Shown: one piece after another, positions 4,644-5,880 of the stretch
How the letters are laid out: every line of letters starts with the position of its first letter
How positions within the stretch are numbered: the stretch's first letter is position 1
Source: Niveispirillum sp.
GTDB lineage: Bacteria; Pseudomonadota; Alphaproteobacteria; Azospirillales; Azospirillaceae
NCBI GenBank assembly: GCA_016463045.1
Contig: JAEMSB010000281.1
Span: 1-5,880, forward strand
Length of the DNA: 5,880 nt
Direction: 5' to 3'
The notes under the pieces: model-generated
What the model saw: only the letters and a program-made list of their open reading frames with translations
Database searches by the model: none
What the model was told of the DNA's origin: nothing
Made by a program: the position numbers and the translations under genes

Positions 4644-5880
4644 ATGCCCGTTGATATCCTGATGCCCGCGCTGTCGCCGACCATGACGGAAGGCAAGCTG
4701 GCGAAGTGGGTGAAAAAGGAAGGCGATAAGGTCAAGTCCGGCGACGTGCTGGCTGAGATCGAGACCGACAAGGCCACCATGGAAGTGGAGGCCGTGGACG
4801 AAGGTACGCTGGGCAAGATCCTGGTGGCCGAAGGGACCGAGGGCGTGGCGGTGAATACCCGCATCGCCATCATCCTGGAAGATGGGGAGGATGCATCCGC
4901 CCTGTCTGGCGCACCCAAGGAAGCTGCGGCACCGGCTCCCGCCGCTGCCCCAGCTGCTGCCTCCGCTCCGGCGGTTGCTGCGGCTCCGGCCCCGGTTGCG
5001 GCGGCACCTGCCGCCGCAGCCCATGGTGACCGCGTGTTCGCCAGCCCGCTGGCCCGCCGCATGGCGGCGCAGAGCGGTCTGGACCTGTCGGGCGTGGCTG
5101 GCACCGGCCCGCATGGCCGCGTGGTGAAGGCCGATGTGGAAGCCGCCCTGAAGGGTGGCGCGCCGAAGGCCGCCGCTGCACCGGCTGCTGCTGCCCCGGT
5201 CGCCGCTGCTCCGGTTGCCGCTCCGGTGCCGGTTGCCGCCGCCGCCGCGCCCAAGGGTGTGGACGCCAAGGCGCTCGCCGACAAGCTGGGCATGAAGTAC
5301 AAGGTTCTGCCCAACAGCGGCATGCGCAAGACCATCGCCAAGCGCCTGACCGAGGCCTGGCAGACCATCCCGCACTTTGGTCTGGCCGTCGATTGCGAGA
5401 TCGACAACCTGCTGAAGCTGCGCGCCGAACTGAACGCGAAGTCGGGGGAGAAGATCTCCGTCAACGACTTCGTGGTGAAGGCGGTGGCCATTGCGCTGGC
5501 CAAGTACCCGGCGGCCAACGTGTCCTGGCACGAGGATGGCATTCTTCAGTATGAGAATGTCGACGTCTCCGTCGCCGTCTCCACCGATGGCGGTCTGATC
5601 ACCCCCATCGTGAAGAATGCCGACCGCAAGGGCCTTGCCACCATTTCGGCGGAAGTCAAGGAACTGGCGAAGAAGGCCAAGGAAGGCAAGCTGAAGCCGG
5701 AAGAGTTCCAGGGTGGCACCTTCTCTGTGTCCAACCTGGGCATGTTCGGCATCAAGAGCTTCACTTCCATCATCAACCCGCCGCAGAGCTGCATCCTGTC
5801 GGTCGGTGCGGGTGAGAAGCGCCCCGTGGTCAAGGGCGACGCGCTGGCCATCGCCACCGTCATGTCCCTGACCCTGACCG
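4644..5880 (+). CDS. pdhC: Dihydrolipoyllysine acetyltransferase (E2) of pyruvate dehydrogenase, 3' end cut off by the window
   Basis: E2 is the structural core of the complex; it transfers acetyl groups from its lipoyl arm to CoA. The frame is open from ATG 4644 to the window edge, 412 codons. Domains in order: one lipoyl domain at about 1-79, with lysine K43 in ETDKATMEVEA; an Ala/Pro linker at about 91-127; the peripheral subunit-binding domain at about 130-169 (FASPLARRMA, then GTGPHGRVVKADV); a second Ala/Pro linker at about 171-203; and the catalytic acyltransferase domain from about 218. In the latter, FSVSNLGMFGIKSFTSIINP (360-379) is typical of E2. The catalytic HRxxDG-type motif has not been reached, so roughly 25-30 residues are missing to the right. 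GGGAGG (4630-4635) lies 8 bp before the ATG, and the gap to pdhB is 20 bp. A single lipoyl domain, plus the one on PdhB, fits the alphaproteobacterial type. An E3 gene (lpd) would be expected next. Confidence 0.96.
   Translation, partial: MPVDILMPALSPTMTEGKLAKWVKKEGDKVKSGDVLAEIETDKATMEVEAVDEGTLGKILVAEGTEGVAVNTRIAIILEDGEDASALSGAPKEAAAPAPAAAPAAASAPAVAAAPAPVAAAPAAAAHGDRVFASPLARRMAAQSGLDLSGVAGTGPHGRVVKADVEAALKGGAPKAAAAPAAAAPVAAAPVAAPVPVAAAAAPKGVDAKALADKLGMKYKVLPNSGMRKTIAKRLTEAWQTIPHFGLAVDCEIDNLLKLRAELNAKSGEKISVNDFVVKAVAIALAKYPAANVSWHEDGILQYENVDVSVAVSTDGGLITPIVKNADRKGLATISAEVKELAKKAKEGKLKPEEFQGGTFSVSNLGMFGIKSFTSIINPPQSCILSVGAGEKRPVVKGDALAIATVMSLTLT
4656..4874 (+). repeat. Lipoyl-domain repeat, copy 2 (in pdhC)
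   Basis: Encodes PdhC residues 5-77, the counterpart of the lipoyl domain at the start of pdhB. The two are alignable without gaps over 73 residues. Differences cluster near the C-terminal end of the domain, where TEILVPEG in PdhB becomes GKILVAEG here. The DNA between the exact runs differs mainly at third codon positions. Confidence 0.85.

Noticed and set aside
4914..5026. Ala/Pro-rich repetitive DNA in pdhC as a tandem repeat element
   Set aside because: The repetition is the codon pattern of the flexible linker between the lipoyl and subunit-binding domains, not a separate DNA repeat.
4607..5542. Long antisense reading frames (311 and 306 codons) opposite pdhC
   Set aside because: They arise because the GC-rich Ala/Pro linkers and strong third-position bias of pdhC suppress stop codons on the other strand. 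The translations are low-complexity and resemble no family, and pdhC itself is unambiguous.

Overview
The window is ordinary core-metabolism DNA from a GC-rich alphaproteobacterium. The best guess is Rhodospirillales, for example an Azospirillum or Niveispirillum relative. Three things point there: the gene order enolase, then a DivIC/FtsB-type septum protein, then pyruvate dehydrogenase E1-alpha, E1-beta and E2; the split alpha/beta E1 with a lipoyl domain on the E1-beta subunit; and the strong third-position G/C bias. The order placement is inference. All genes read on the + strand.

Layout. Positions 2-115 hold the last 37 codons of an upstream gene that I cannot identify with confidence; it is followed by a hairpin without a T-tract. 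A 105-bp gap leads to a complete enolase gene (eno, 221-1501), closed by a clear intrinsic terminator (1526-1559). After a 174-bp gap comes a small membrane-anchored coiled-coil division protein (ftsB/divIC type, 1676-2047). A 168-bp leader, AT-rich in its first part and carrying two adjacent small hairpins, then precedes the pyruvate dehydrogenase genes. These are pdhA (2216-3232, GTG start), pdhB (3259-4623) and pdhC (4644 to beyond the window end). The two gaps between them are 26 and 20 bp, and each downstream gene has its own Shine-Dalgarno sequence, so they look like one operon.

How the genes work together. Enolase makes phosphoenolpyruvate, the immediate precursor of pyruvate. PdhA and PdhB form the thiamine-diphosphate-dependent E1 heterotetramer that decarboxylates pyruvate, and PdhC (E2) passes the acetyl group to CoA through its lipoyl arm. 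The E3 gene (lpd) would be expected just downstream but is outside the window. FtsB sits between these two metabolic units and probably acts in divisome assembly; its position here recurs in related bacteria and need not mean a functional link.

I found no RNA gene, mobile element, CRISPR array or novel system. The points most worth a second look are the near-duplicate lipoyl domains of PdhB and PdhC, the structured pdhA leader, and the absence of a Shine-Dalgarno sequence before ftsB.
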